Source: Actinomycetes bacterium
Lineage (GTDB): Bacteria; Actinomycetota; Acidimicrobiia; Acidimicrobiales; Acidimicrobiaceae
Assembly: GCA_021806545.1 (NCBI GenBank)
Contig: JAJZXI010000007.1
Coordinates: forward strand, 1 to 39,049
Direction of reading: 5' to 3'
Length of the DNA stretch: 39,049 nt
Both the position numbers and the translations under genes were made by a program. Under the pieces are notes generated by a model. The model was given only the letters and a program-made list of their open reading frames with translations, did not search any database and had not been told where the DNA came from. Of this stretch, positions 1 to 8,015 are shown in pieces (position 1 is the first letter of the stretch; each line of letters opens with the position of its first letter).

Positions 1-449
1 TCCGATAGGCGACCACCCACTCACCCATCACCTGGTTGTGGGTTGAACCGCGCGTCGTGTCGCTCAGCCTAGACGAGCCAGGCTGACTCCTCTCCACATG
101 AAGGACGGAGCCCTTCGCGTAGTCTTGTCTGGTTGACGCTTCACTCGACCCAGGTGTTCAACCTGGCCGGATTGCACGATGTGTTCAGTGTCGGACCACC
201 GACGGCGGGACGTAGGCCGTCACTTTGGGGCAACACCGCGCCCGACGTACGCGTGAGCCATCGAATAGACGCTTCCCGCTGGCAAAACCCTCAGTGGTCA
301 CCTGCTCGGGCTAGAAAAGTCTACGACAGTCCCCTGGACGTTTTCATCAACCTGAAAAGCACGGTCTCGGCCGCTACAGGATTGCTCTTCCAAAGGAGGT
401 GGGCCACATGTTCCAAGAAACTCGCCAGCGACTCGGACGTCCTTAGTGG
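1..449. other. Gene-poor stretch at the left edge
   Basis: No convincing protein or RNA gene is visible here. The only notable element is a strong Shine-Dalgarno sequence (AAAGGAGG, 392-399) followed by an ATG at 408 and a 12-codon frame ending with TAG at 444-446. This could be a leader peptide or the stump of a truncated gene. The right part is the region downstream of the hyf-like operon; I see no obvious rho-independent terminator. Confidence 0.4.
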
Positions 450-2423
450 TCAGTGGATAAAGATCGCGAGCACCGCGATCAAAAACAGAATCAACAGATA
501 ACTCAGGTACACATTCAGCTGCCCGCCCTGCAACGGTGTCAGCCAGCGCGCGAGTCGATTCACCCCCTGACGCACTGCATCGATCATGCCCGCCCCAAGA
601 ATCGGCGCCTCTCTTGCCTCATACGTCACCTGATCGAGCACATATCCTTGATCGCGATAACTTCGACGAGTCGTTGTAATCGGCCGATAGAGGAACGAGT
701 ACACCGTCCGGAGCGGATTCGAAAAGCCAAATCCCGTCGTCGCACTGGCTGCAAGATCCACCGGTTCCCCGCCGCTCCACGGCGGCACTCGCCGCGGTGC
801 CGACCGTCGAAGTAGCAGAAAAAGCGGCACAACAGAGAACAACACTCCCACAATGACGAACTTGACCGGGGAGATGAAGGCAAAAGCGGACGAAAGCGGA
901 ACGACAAGAAGCCCATCGATAAGCGCCTTAGCACTGTGCGGATCGGGCCAGGCCGCTCGCCTCATAAATGGCTCGAAAAACACCAGGCCAAGGGCCATTG
1001 CCAGATTGGCAAGCCCGAGGATCAACACCACGAGTCGACTCGCGACGTTAACAGCATTCCCATGCCGGCGATCGCCCAAAAGTCCAATCCCGTAGAGCTT
1101 TACAAACGTTGCGAGCGACAGTGCCGCCGAGAGGGCAAGGCCGGTGCCGACCAGGATCAGCGTGGTGCGTCCAGCCAGCGAAACGATGGTGAAGTCATGG
1201 AAAAGGGCCTCGAAGAGAAGCCATTCGGTGACAAAACCCATCGTCGGTGGCATCGCCGAGAGGCTCATGGCGGCGATGAGGCCACCGATGCCGACGGTGA
1301 ACGGGAACTCGTGCGCCACCCCAGTCTGCTCGACCCGATAGCTCCTGTCTCGTTCGGCTTTGACCTTCGACGCGAGGAAGAGGGCGGACTTCGCGAGGCT
1401 ATGACCCATCAGGTGCATGATGCCAATCAGCCAGCAAAGGCCAGCGAGTTCAGATTGCCCTCCCGCTTGAAAGATCAGTGCCGCACCAAGCGCCGCCGTC
1501 GCGATACCAGCATTCTCAGCTCCAGAGAGCGACAGCAACCGTCGCCAATCGCGCTGCTGAAAAGCGTACAACACAGCAACAATCGCTGAGACGATCCCCG
1601 CAGCAGCCACCACGATTCCGACAAAGAGCGTTGATGGGGCGTGTGCTGGGAGCCAGCGCAGCAACGCCCGCCCGAGAGCAAAGTAAGCAGCGTTCAAGAC
1701 GAGCGAGGACAGTATTGCAGCCGTTGGGCCATCGGCCACCCCGTAGGCATCAGCAAACCAGGAATAAAACGGGATGATGCCGAGTTTTGCCCCAAAGCCA
1801 ACGAGGAACAACAGACCAATGAGGCCGGATACGACCTCGGAACGAGCAGCCCAATCCGCGCGAAAGCCAGCAAATGCTAGATGCGGGCCGAGCAATGCGA
1901 CGGCAAAAATCAGTGCGACGCTGCCGACCTCGAGGAGCACCAGCATGGAGAGCGTAGATCGCGAGCCCTTGGCGTCAGCCCGATTCGAGAGCAGCATCAC
2001 CGCACCTCCAAGGCTCATCAGCTCCCATCCCAGGATCATCGATGCCCCATTGTTAAAACCACTCAGACTGATCACGCCAAGGGCGGCGAGCGCCACCCCG
2101 AGTGACCACCACGTCCCCTGCTCGCGACGGACCCAGACCGCGGCGAGCACCGCCAACCACGCGGGCGCGAGCAGCCAGAGTGCTCCGGGGGGCATCCGCC
2201 ACACGACCAGTTGATCACCGACCACGAAGAGACGCAGTGGACTCATCCCCTGTGGCAATCCAACGATATCAGCCCCAAACCCGAGGAGCGTCGCCCCCAC
2301 GAGTGCCCCGCGAGCCACCATCGCCATCGATGGCAATTGCCGGAGAAGATTGGCCACTACCACCAGAAGGTAGAGTCCGGCCGCAGCTGCCATGCCAATC
2401 GCCGCGAGTTCGCCCTGGCTCAT
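450..2423 (-). CDS. hyfB: HyfB-like proton-antiporter-type membrane subunit of an Ehr complex
   Basis: A 657-residue polytopic membrane protein of the NuoL/NuoN/MrpA family, closest in layout to HyfB of hydrogenase 4 and to Rv0083 of M. tuberculosis (about 640 residues). Key antiporter features are visible: a glutamate in a membrane helix (GWELMSLGG, about residue 133), the broken-helix lysine (GFGAKLGIIPFYSWFADAYG, about 213) and a second lysine (GHSLAKSALFL, about 345). It is expected to move protons across the cytoplasmic membrane when the complex turns over. The ATG overlaps the TGA of the preceding small-subunit gene (ATGA, 2420-2423), so it is translationally coupled and is the last gene of the operon. 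Family assignment is secure. The coupling ion and electron donor are unknown. Confidence 0.88.
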   Translation of the reverse strand: MSQGELAAIGMAAAAGLYLLVVVANLLRQLPSMAMVARGALVGATLLGFGADIVGLPQGMSPLRLFVVGDQLVVWRMPPGALWLLAPAWLAVLAAVWVRREQGTWWSLGVALAALGVISLSGFNNGASMILGWELMSLGGAVMLLSNRADAKGSRSTLSMLVLLEVGSVALIFAVALLGPHLAFAGFRADWAARSEVVSGLIGLLFLVGFGAKLGIIPFYSWFADAYGVADGPTAAILSSLVLNAAYFALGRALLRWLPAHAPSTLFVGIVVAAAGIVSAIVAVLYAFQQRDWRRLLSLSGAENAGIATAALGAALIFQAGGQSELAGLCWLIGIMHLMGHSLAKSALFLASKVKAERDRSYRVEQTGVAHEFPFTVGIGGLIAAMSLSAMPPTMGFVTEWLLFEALFHDFTIVSLAGRTTLILVGTGLALSAALSLATFVKLYGIGLLGDRRHGNAVNVASRLVVLILGLANLAMALGLVFFEPFMRRAAWPDPHSAKALIDGLLVVPLSSAFAFISPVKFVIVGVLFSVVPLFLLLRRSAPRRVPPWSGGEPVDLAASATTGFGFSNPLRTVYSFLYRPITTTRRSYRDQGYVLDQVTYEAREAPILGAGMIDAVRQGVNRLARWLTPLQGGQLNVYLSYLLILFLIAVLAIFIH

Positions 2424-3172
2424 CGCTCGCGTCCGATCAGCGCCAAAAGCGCCTCAATAAGCACCACCGGATGCGGTGGACACCCCGGCACCCACAAATC
2501 GACAGGCAGGACGTCTCCGATCCCTTGACGAGCGCTATAACCTCCACCATTCGTCCCCCCCGATATCGCACACACGCCGGTAGCCACCACGAAGTTCGGT
2601 CGCGGCATCGCTTCATAAGTTGCCTTCAGCGGTTCATGCATCGGATTGGTCACCGGGCCGGTGACCAATAGCACATCTGCAAATCGTGGGGATGGCGTGA
2701 AGAAGATGCCGAAGCGATGTAGATTGTAATAGGGATTGTCCAGGGCTCCAATCTCGGACTCACAGCCGTTGCACGAGCCGGCGTCGACGTGGCGTACGAA
2801 CAGACTCTTGCGCATGCGGCGTGCATCTCCTTCTGGCCGCAGCTTCGTGGGGCTCGCCTCCTCGACACCAAAGCGACGGATAAGGGTGTCGCGACCTGCA
2901 GCCGCTTGCGTTGGGCGGCTCGACAATTTGAGGACCCCCGAGGGACACACCTCAACACAGAGATTACAGCCTACACAGGCACCCTGGTCAAGTGTGAGCG
3001 CGCCATCGTGGGTGATCGCCGAGGTTGGACAGCTGGTAACGCACTGCTCACAACCGTCAGGGCAGGCATCCGTGATTGGCTCCGGCAACCCTGACGCACC
3101 CACGACCTCGTCGAGGGGCCAAGGAGTTGTCTTCACCCCCGCCTTGAGTCCGCGATACGTCCACAGCGGCAC
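2420..3172 (-). CDS. hyfI: Fused 2[4Fe-4S] ferredoxin / HyfI (NuoB-like) small subunit
   Basis: This 250-residue protein joins two electron-transfer modules. Residues about 35-80 hold two [4Fe-4S] motifs, CPDGCEQCVTSCP (C-x3-C-x2-C-x3-C) and CVGCNLCVEVCP (C-x2-C-x2-C-x3-C). Residues about 110-250 are the NuoB/HycG-type small subunit with four proximal-cluster cysteines (SCNGCESE, GVCAISGG, PGCPPHP). In E. coli Hyf/Hyc the ferredoxin (HyfH/HycF) and small subunit (HyfI/HycG) are separate proteins, so this is a fusion. The protein should wire an outside donor to the large subunit. Two in-frame GTG codons lie near the start (3178 and 3172). AGGAGG at 3181-3186 is 2 nt from the first and 8 nt from the second, so I chose 3172. 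The Shine-Dalgarno overlaps the stop of the large-subunit gene. Confidence 0.87.
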   Translation of the reverse strand: MPLWTYRGLKAGVKTTPWPLDEVVGASGLPEPITDACPDGCEQCVTSCPTSAITHDGALTLDQGACVGCNLCVEVCPSGVLKLSSRPTQAAAGRDTLIRRFGVEEASPTKLRPEGDARRMRKSLFVRHVDAGSCNGCESEIGALDNPYYNLHRFGIFFTPSPRFADVLLVTGPVTNPMHEPLKATYEAMPRPNFVVATGVCAISGGTNGGGYSARQGIGDVLPVDLWVPGCPPHPVVLIEALLALIGRER

Positions 3173-3184
3173 AACCACAACCTC

Positions 3185-4672
3185 CTAACGATCATTTCCC
3201 GCCAACGAGAGGCCAAAACTAGCCTCGTTGATTGCATAATCCATCATGTTGGTTCCATCCACTGTGTAAGGAAAGACACGCCAATTCGAGAATGAAGGCT
3301 CCTTGATTTTGACGCGCGACAGCCGGCCATTCTCGAGGTAGACGGCGTAGATCAGAGTGCCTCGTGTCCCCTCTACCCAACCGAGACCCTCCGTTTCACC
3401 CTGGTCGCTCGGCACCTCCCGTGTCGTGTGCACCGGACCATCGTCGAGGTGATCAAGAACCTGACGCAAAATCGCGAAGGAGGCAAAGAGCTCGTACTCG
3501 CGGATCAGAGCGCGGGCGCGAGCGTCACCACTGCGCGCATCAGGCACCACAAAGTGGTAACGCTCATAGCCACTGTATGGATGGTCTCGTCGCAGATCAC
3601 GATCGAGCCCGCTGGCCCGTTCGATGGGCCCAGTCGCCCCCTGCGCGAGTGCGACATGCGTCTCGAGAATCCCGGTCGTCTCGATCCGATCAAGATAGCT
3701 GCGAGTCTTGTTGAGCACTTCCAGATAACTTTGAACACGGTCCTCGAGTTCAGCCAGCGCGACCTCGAGTCCGTTGACGTCAAGATCGCGTCGGAGACCA
3801 CCTGGAACTATCAGTCCTCGCAGGAATCGGTTACCAGTTATGGATGCGTTGGTCTGTTTGGCAAGCTCCTCGAGATAGTGGCCCTCCGCGTCGGCGACCT
3901 TGAGTGTCGTGAGCTTGGCGAGCAGGCCGAAGTAGTGAAGATGGTTGTAGATCCGCTCGAGTTCGGCCAGCATCACCCGTAACGCTCGAGCGCGCTCCGG
4001 GACCTCGAGTCCAACAGCGTGCTCACAAGCCAAAGCAAAGGCCATAGCGTGGGCGACACTGTCTACCCCAGAGACCCGTTCTGCCAGGATGGCGCCTCGT
4101 GCCGGGGTCAATCCCTCAAAGCGCATCTCCATACCCCGGTGTTTGTAGAACAGCTGCGTCTCGAGATGGACGATACCCTCCCCTGCGTAGCTGAAGGCAA
4201 ATCTGGCCGATTCGACCACGTCCGCACGCACCGGGCCGAACCGCAGAAGCTGAAGATCAGGACTCTTGATCGTGAATCCCTCCGATAGGTCCGACTCCCG
4301 TTGGGCCACCGACGGTGTCTGCATCGCTGAGGCGTCATGGAAGATGAGACGGCGGTTATCGGTAGCTCCGACGAAGTCGACGCCATAGAGATCGCGCACC
4401 TCACGCTCGTAGGAGCCTGCCAATGGTATCAGTGGCGATAGCGAAGGCACCGCTACCCGAGGGTTGACTACCAGTCGCCACAGGTGGAAGGGTTCACCAC
4501 TGGCCCCGCTCGCCAAGTAACTGAGCTCGATATCATCCGCTCTTTGGCGCGCCCAGAGCGCCTGAAGTCGGTGATAGGTTCGCGGCGAGGCGTCAGGGTC
4601 GACCACGATCCCAGCGAGCACAGTGGCGAGCTCAGCTGGATCATCGATGGTCATCTCGCGGCTTGGATACAT
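3185..4672 (-). CDS. hyfG: HyfG/HycE-like large subunit lacking nickel ligands
   Basis: A 495-residue fusion of a NuoC-like domain (about 1-150; motif REVRDLYGVDF) and a NuoD/hydrogenase large-subunit domain (about 170-495). In real [NiFe] hydrogenases nickel is held by R-x-C-G-x-C near the start of the large domain and D-P-C-x-x-C at the C-terminus. Here the first motif reads RVSGVDSVAH (about 199-208), with both cysteines replaced by Ser and Asp. The C-terminus reads SFGLSLAGNDR, with the second pair replaced by Ser and Gly. The subunit therefore cannot bind a Ni-Fe site and is not a hydrogenase; it resembles M. tuberculosis Rv0087 in length. Tandem ATGs follow GGAGG: the first (4675) overlaps the upstream TGA, and the second (4672) has the better spacing of 6 nt. 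Substrate unknown. Confidence 0.88.
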   Translation of the reverse strand: MYPSREMTIDDPAELATVLAGIVVDPDASPRTYHRLQALWARQRADDIELSYLASGASGEPFHLWRLVVNPRVAVPSLSPLIPLAGSYEREVRDLYGVDFVGATDNRRLIFHDASAMQTPSVAQRESDLSEGFTIKSPDLQLLRFGPVRADVVESARFAFSYAGEGIVHLETQLFYKHRGMEMRFEGLTPARGAILAERVSGVDSVAHAMAFALACEHAVGLEVPERARALRVMLAELERIYNHLHYFGLLAKLTTLKVADAEGHYLEELAKQTNASITGNRFLRGLIVPGGLRRDLDVNGLEVALAELEDRVQSYLEVLNKTRSYLDRIETTGILETHVALAQGATGPIERASGLDRDLRRDHPYSGYERYHFVVPDARSGDARARALIREYELFASFAILRQVLDHLDDGPVHTTREVPSDQGETEGLGWVEGTRGTLIYAVYLENGRLSRVKIKEPSFSNWRVFPYTVDGTNMMDYAINEASFGLSLAGNDR

Positions 4673-6141
4673 CATCGACCTCCTACCGCGGACGCCACTT
4701 GAGTGAAGAAGACCCAAAGCGGATGCGGCCACCAGACTCCGAGAACCAGCACGGCGGTCACGGCGACAACCATCGGTGCAACCGACGTTATCGGCAGGGA
4801 TTCCCTGCGTGCTTGCTCGACTTGCGAGCGTCGTGCTCGTGTGAAGTACATCCTGCGAAAATGACCCATGAAGCCAACAAAGATCACTATCAAGGCCACT
4901 CCCATGACACCGACAGCCCACGCGTTTGGCCCCAAGAGGCCACCTCGGGCAATCGTCAACTCGCTCAGGAACAGGCCAAACGGGGGTGCACCAGTTATAG
5001 CTACTGCGGCCGCAAGCCAGGTAGCTCCCATCACCGGAAAGAAGTCAGCCACTCGGCGAATACCAGCAATCTGACGACTACCAAATGCCTCGATCGAGTT
5101 CCCCGCGCCGAAGAACACCGCCGACTTGGTCAGTGAGTGATTGAGCATCTGATACAGCGCACCGACGGTACCCAGCACACCACCGAAGCCGAAACCGAGG
5201 GCAATGATCCCCATATGTTCGATACTCGAGTAGGCCGCCAATCGCTTGATGCTGCGCTGGCGGGTGATGAAGAGTGCCGCAACCACCACGCTGGCGGCAC
5301 CGAGCACCACGAGAGCGGTATTCGCGTAGTTCCCCACAATCGTGGTTCGCATAATTCCAAGGTAGCGTACGATTCCAAGCATGGCACAGTTCAAGAGTCC
5401 TCCCGAAAGCATCGCGGACACTGGTGTTGGGCCCTCGCTATGGGCATCGGGCAGCCAGGTGTGCATCGGGGCAAGACCCACCTTGGTGCCATATCCGACC
5501 AGGACCAACAGAAAGGCGACCAACAGGAGCGATGGGTCTGCCCGGGGGGCGATCTTGGCAAAACTCTGCCAGGTCATCGGATAGCTCTGGCCGCTGATAA
5601 ATGTCCCGGCGAAGTAGAACAATACCGTGCCTATCAGGGCTAGGGACAGACCCACAGCAACCAAGACGAGGTATTTCCAGGCCGCCTCCGTGGCCCGCCG
5701 GTGTGGCTCGAGTCCGACGAGCAATGCACTGACAAGGGTGGTGAGATCGATTGCGATCCAGTACAGACCGGGATTGTTCTGAATCGGTGTCAATATCATG
5801 ACCAATGCGAAGCAGGCGAAAAGAGCATAGAAGTGCCGCAACGAGCGCGTCGATCGATTCTGCCCGCGCAGATAACCTCGTGCGTAGACTGTGGCCGCCA
5901 GGTACACCACACCAAGACACACCAGCACCCAGACCCCGAAAGGGTCGATGATCAAAAATGAATCAGCGCCAACAATTCCATGGCTTGGGACGAGCACCAA
6001 GACCCAGAGAATCAGGACCAGATCAATGACAGAGGCCGTCACGTTCGCCCACTCCGCTACCCATGCCTGGGGCGCACCAAGCGACACAACCGAGGCCAGC
6101 GCCGTCACCACAATCATGATCGTCATCAGGGTCCAGATCAT
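4672..6141 (-). CDS. hyfF: HyfF/HycQ-like proton-antiporter-type membrane subunit
   Basis: A 489-residue membrane protein of the NuoN/NuoL family, matching HyfF and M. tuberculosis HycQ (Rv0086, 488 residues). Visible family motifs include the broken-helix lysine in GYGTKVGLAPMHTWLPDAH, the following LSGGLLNCAML helix and the late lysine in NHSLTKSAVFFGAGN. The acidic residue of the early channel helix is Asp (AIDLTTL) where Glu is usual in this family. It should form one of two antiporter-like proton channels in the complex, with HyfB being the other. Its ATG overlaps the hyfE stop (ATGA), and its TGA overlaps the first ATG of the large-subunit gene, so it is co-translated with both. Confidence 0.88.
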   Translation of the reverse strand: MIWTLMTIMIVVTALASVVSLGAPQAWVAEWANVTASVIDLVLILWVLVLVPSHGIVGADSFLIIDPFGVWVLVCLGVVYLAATVYARGYLRGQNRSTRSLRHFYALFACFALVMILTPIQNNPGLYWIAIDLTTLVSALLVGLEPHRRATEAAWKYLVLVAVGLSLALIGTVLFYFAGTFISGQSYPMTWQSFAKIAPRADPSLLLVAFLLVLVGYGTKVGLAPMHTWLPDAHSEGPTPVSAMLSGGLLNCAMLGIVRYLGIMRTTIVGNYANTALVVLGAASVVVAALFITRQRSIKRLAAYSSIEHMGIIALGFGFGGVLGTVGALYQMLNHSLTKSAVFFGAGNSIEAFGSRQIAGIRRVADFFPVMGATWLAAAVAITGAPPFGLFLSELTIARGGLLGPNAWAVGVMGVALIVIFVGFMGHFRRMYFTRARRSQVEQARRESLPITSVAPMVVAVTAVLVLGVWWPHPLWVFFTQVASAVGGR

Positions 6142-6818
6142 CCGGCTAGCTCCCGCATCTCACGTACGTCGGTTCCCCCGATTCTCGTGCGCAACGACGG
6201 GGCCAAAACCGCGTAGGTTGCGATGATGACCAACAGATCAAAGAGCAGGACAATCTCGAGAAGGAACGGCATGCCGGGAACCAGAATCTGTGAACCCGCC
6301 AGGATGCCGTTTTCGATCATCAGTAGTGCCAGCAGGCTAGCGAGTGCTTCAGTGCGCAGACTCAGCATCAAGAAGGCGATGAACTCCACCGCAAACAGCA
6401 CGGTCAGCGCCAACACCGCGAGGGAAGGTAGATGAACCAGCTGGTGGGAGATCTCTTCTGCGATGACGAATCCTAGGATAACCAATGCCCCACCAACTAC
6501 GACTGCCGAACTCGAACGCAGAATCGGTGCCGACTCGCGTCCGACCCCATTACGATCAAGAATTCGAACCACAAAGAACGGAATCACCAGCCCGCGGACC
6601 ACGATGGTCAGCGCCGCAATACCGTAGAGCAACGGATAGTGCCCCCAGATCGCAACGACTATCGAGATCCCGCCGATCACCCACGACTGCAGGGCAAAGG
6701 CATAGACGTGGTTCCGAACCCAGTGCGATCCGAGAATGACGAAACTGAGGATCAGGATTACAAAGAGTGCGAGGCTCAGCACTGCTACCACAATCGGATG
6801 TTGCGCGATGACCGTCAT
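6138..6818 (-). CDS. hyfE: HyfE/HycP-like membrane subunit (NuoK-related)
   Basis: A 226-residue hydrophobic protein with about seven predicted membrane helices. Its C-terminal half carries a NuoK-like pattern, with helix-embedded glutamates in LLMIENGILAG and PFLLEIVLLFDLLV. Length and position between the HyfC- and HyfF-type genes match HyfE and Rv0085 (HycP, 220 residues). In complex I, NuoK-type glutamates lie on the proton path linking the membrane arm to the peripheral arm. The gene starts 10 nt after the hyfC stop with a GAGG-type ribosome site, and its stop overlaps the hyfF start. Confidence 0.85.
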   Translation of the reverse strand: MTVIAQHPIVVAVLSLALFVILILSFVILGSHWVRNHVYAFALQSWVIGGISIVVAIWGHYPLLYGIAALTIVVRGLVIPFFVVRILDRNGVGRESAPILRSSSAVVVGGALVILGFVIAEEISHQLVHLPSLAVLALTVLFAVEFIAFLMLSLRTEALASLLALLMIENGILAGSQILVPGMPFLLEIVLLFDLLVIIATYAVLAPSLRTRIGGTDVREMRELAG

Positions 6819-6828
6819 ACCACCAACC

Positions 6829-7770
6829 TCACAGAACCTGTCGTGCCACTACTGCCAGTACTGCCAAAATGAGTGCGAGTGCCAGAGGTTCCTGATAGCG
6901 GAAGAAGCGTAAGCGCGACTGGACCGTCTCGACTACGACCATGACCGATGCAACGATCAACCACTTACCCAACAGTGCGATCACGCTCAATACGACGCTC
7001 GGCAACGAGCCCGTTGAAGACAGCCCCCAAGGAATAGCCAGTACATTCACGAAGATCGTGTATAGGATGGCCTGCTTCATCCATGAGGACCACCGAAGCA
7101 GCCCCAGCATTGGTCCCGAATATTCGAGGATCCTCGCTTCGCCGATCATGTAGACCTCATAGTGGATCGACGAATGAATTGGAAGGCGTTCAGTCTCCAC
7201 GGTCAAGAGGATCAAGAAAGCGGCAACAAAGAACAGGTGTGCCGGGCTGAGATAGGTCGCGAAACTCCCGACAAGCAGATGATTGACGACGAACGGGAGC
7301 ATCGATTCTGCGAGGAGAGTGATGCCGATAAAGATCATGATAAGACTCGGCTCCGCCAGAATCGCGAGGATCGACTCTCTGGAGCTCCCTACCCCACCGT
7401 ATGGGTGACCCGCATCAAGGCCCGCCAAACTCAAGAAGAAGGCTGCGAGGGTTAGGATGAGCCCCCCTCCGAGGATGTCGCCGATATTGGACAGCGGCAG
7501 CGGAAAGTTAGTCAGCACTGGTATCAGCATTGGAACAATCATCATGGCCACAAAAGAGACGATTGGGGCAAGCCAGAACAGAAACGACGCCGAGGTAGGC
7601 ACCACCTGCTCCTTGTGAAAAAACTTCCACAGATCCCGATAGGGCTGCAGGACCGACGGACCACGATTTCCCTGCACACGCTCCTCGGCAAAGACTATGA
7701 ACCCGTGGATTAAAGGGGACAGCCCTACGATGGTCAGCACCTGGCAGATCTGTAACAACACAGCGACCAC
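6829..7770 (-). CDS. hyfC: HyfC/HycD-like membrane anchor subunit (NuoH family)
   Basis: A 313-residue membrane protein of the NuoH/HycD family, the subunit that docks the peripheral arm and forms part of the proton pathway. Family signs are the early loop with PLIHGFIVFAEERVQGNRGPSVLQPYRDLWKFFHKE (positively charged loop after helix 1) and the acidic stretch VETERLPIHSSIHYEVYMIGEARILEYSGP. About eight membrane helices are apparent. The length equals Rv0084 (HycD, about 316 residues). It is the first gene of the operon. The start is GTG with GGAGGAG about 10 nt upstream, and a good promoter lies about 120-150 nt upstream. Confidence 0.88.
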   Translation of the reverse strand: MVAVLLQICQVLTIVGLSPLIHGFIVFAEERVQGNRGPSVLQPYRDLWKFFHKEQVVPTSASFLFWLAPIVSFVAMMIVPMLIPVLTNFPLPLSNIGDILGGGLILTLAAFFLSLAGLDAGHPYGGVGSSRESILAILAEPSLIMIFIGITLLAESMLPFVVNHLLVGSFATYLSPAHLFFVAAFLILLTVETERLPIHSSIHYEVYMIGEARILEYSGPMLGLLRWSSWMKQAILYTIFVNVLAIPWGLSSTGSLPSVVLSVIALLGKWLIVASVMVVVETVQSRLRFFRYQEPLALALILAVLAVVARQVL

Positions 7771-7888
7771 GACCTACGAACTCCTCCGTCTTGGCAGGCC
7801 CTGTCGAAAAGTCGACATCGCCCACACCCACAGAGGAGTCATCAGCCGAACCGGCGGTGCAAGGTGGACTCCATCACCCTCTGTCACG

Positions 7889-7918
7889 ATCCTAGCCCCC
7901 GCCACATCGAACTGTCAA
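7889..7918 (-). promoter_or_regulatory. Promoter of the Ehr-type operon
   Basis: On the minus strand a perfect -35 box TTGACA (7918-7913) is separated by 18 nt from TAGGAT (7894-7889), a good -10 box. Transcription should begin near 7882, about 110 nt before the GTG of hyfC. This is the best sigma-70-type promoter I see in the window. Confidence 0.7.
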
Positions 7919-8015
7919 CCACGGATCCTCTCAGAACGCCGTTGCACACCAAGCGAGAGGCGGGCCCGTGTCGCGCCTTGGACCTGTGACGCCGACGTAA
8001 AGTGCGCCTTGTGGC

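Noticed and set aside
936..1589. 217-codon plus-strand frame opposite the hyfB-like gene
   Set aside because: Shadow of a clear membrane protein on the other strand; its composition is charged and repeat-free, with no ribosome site.
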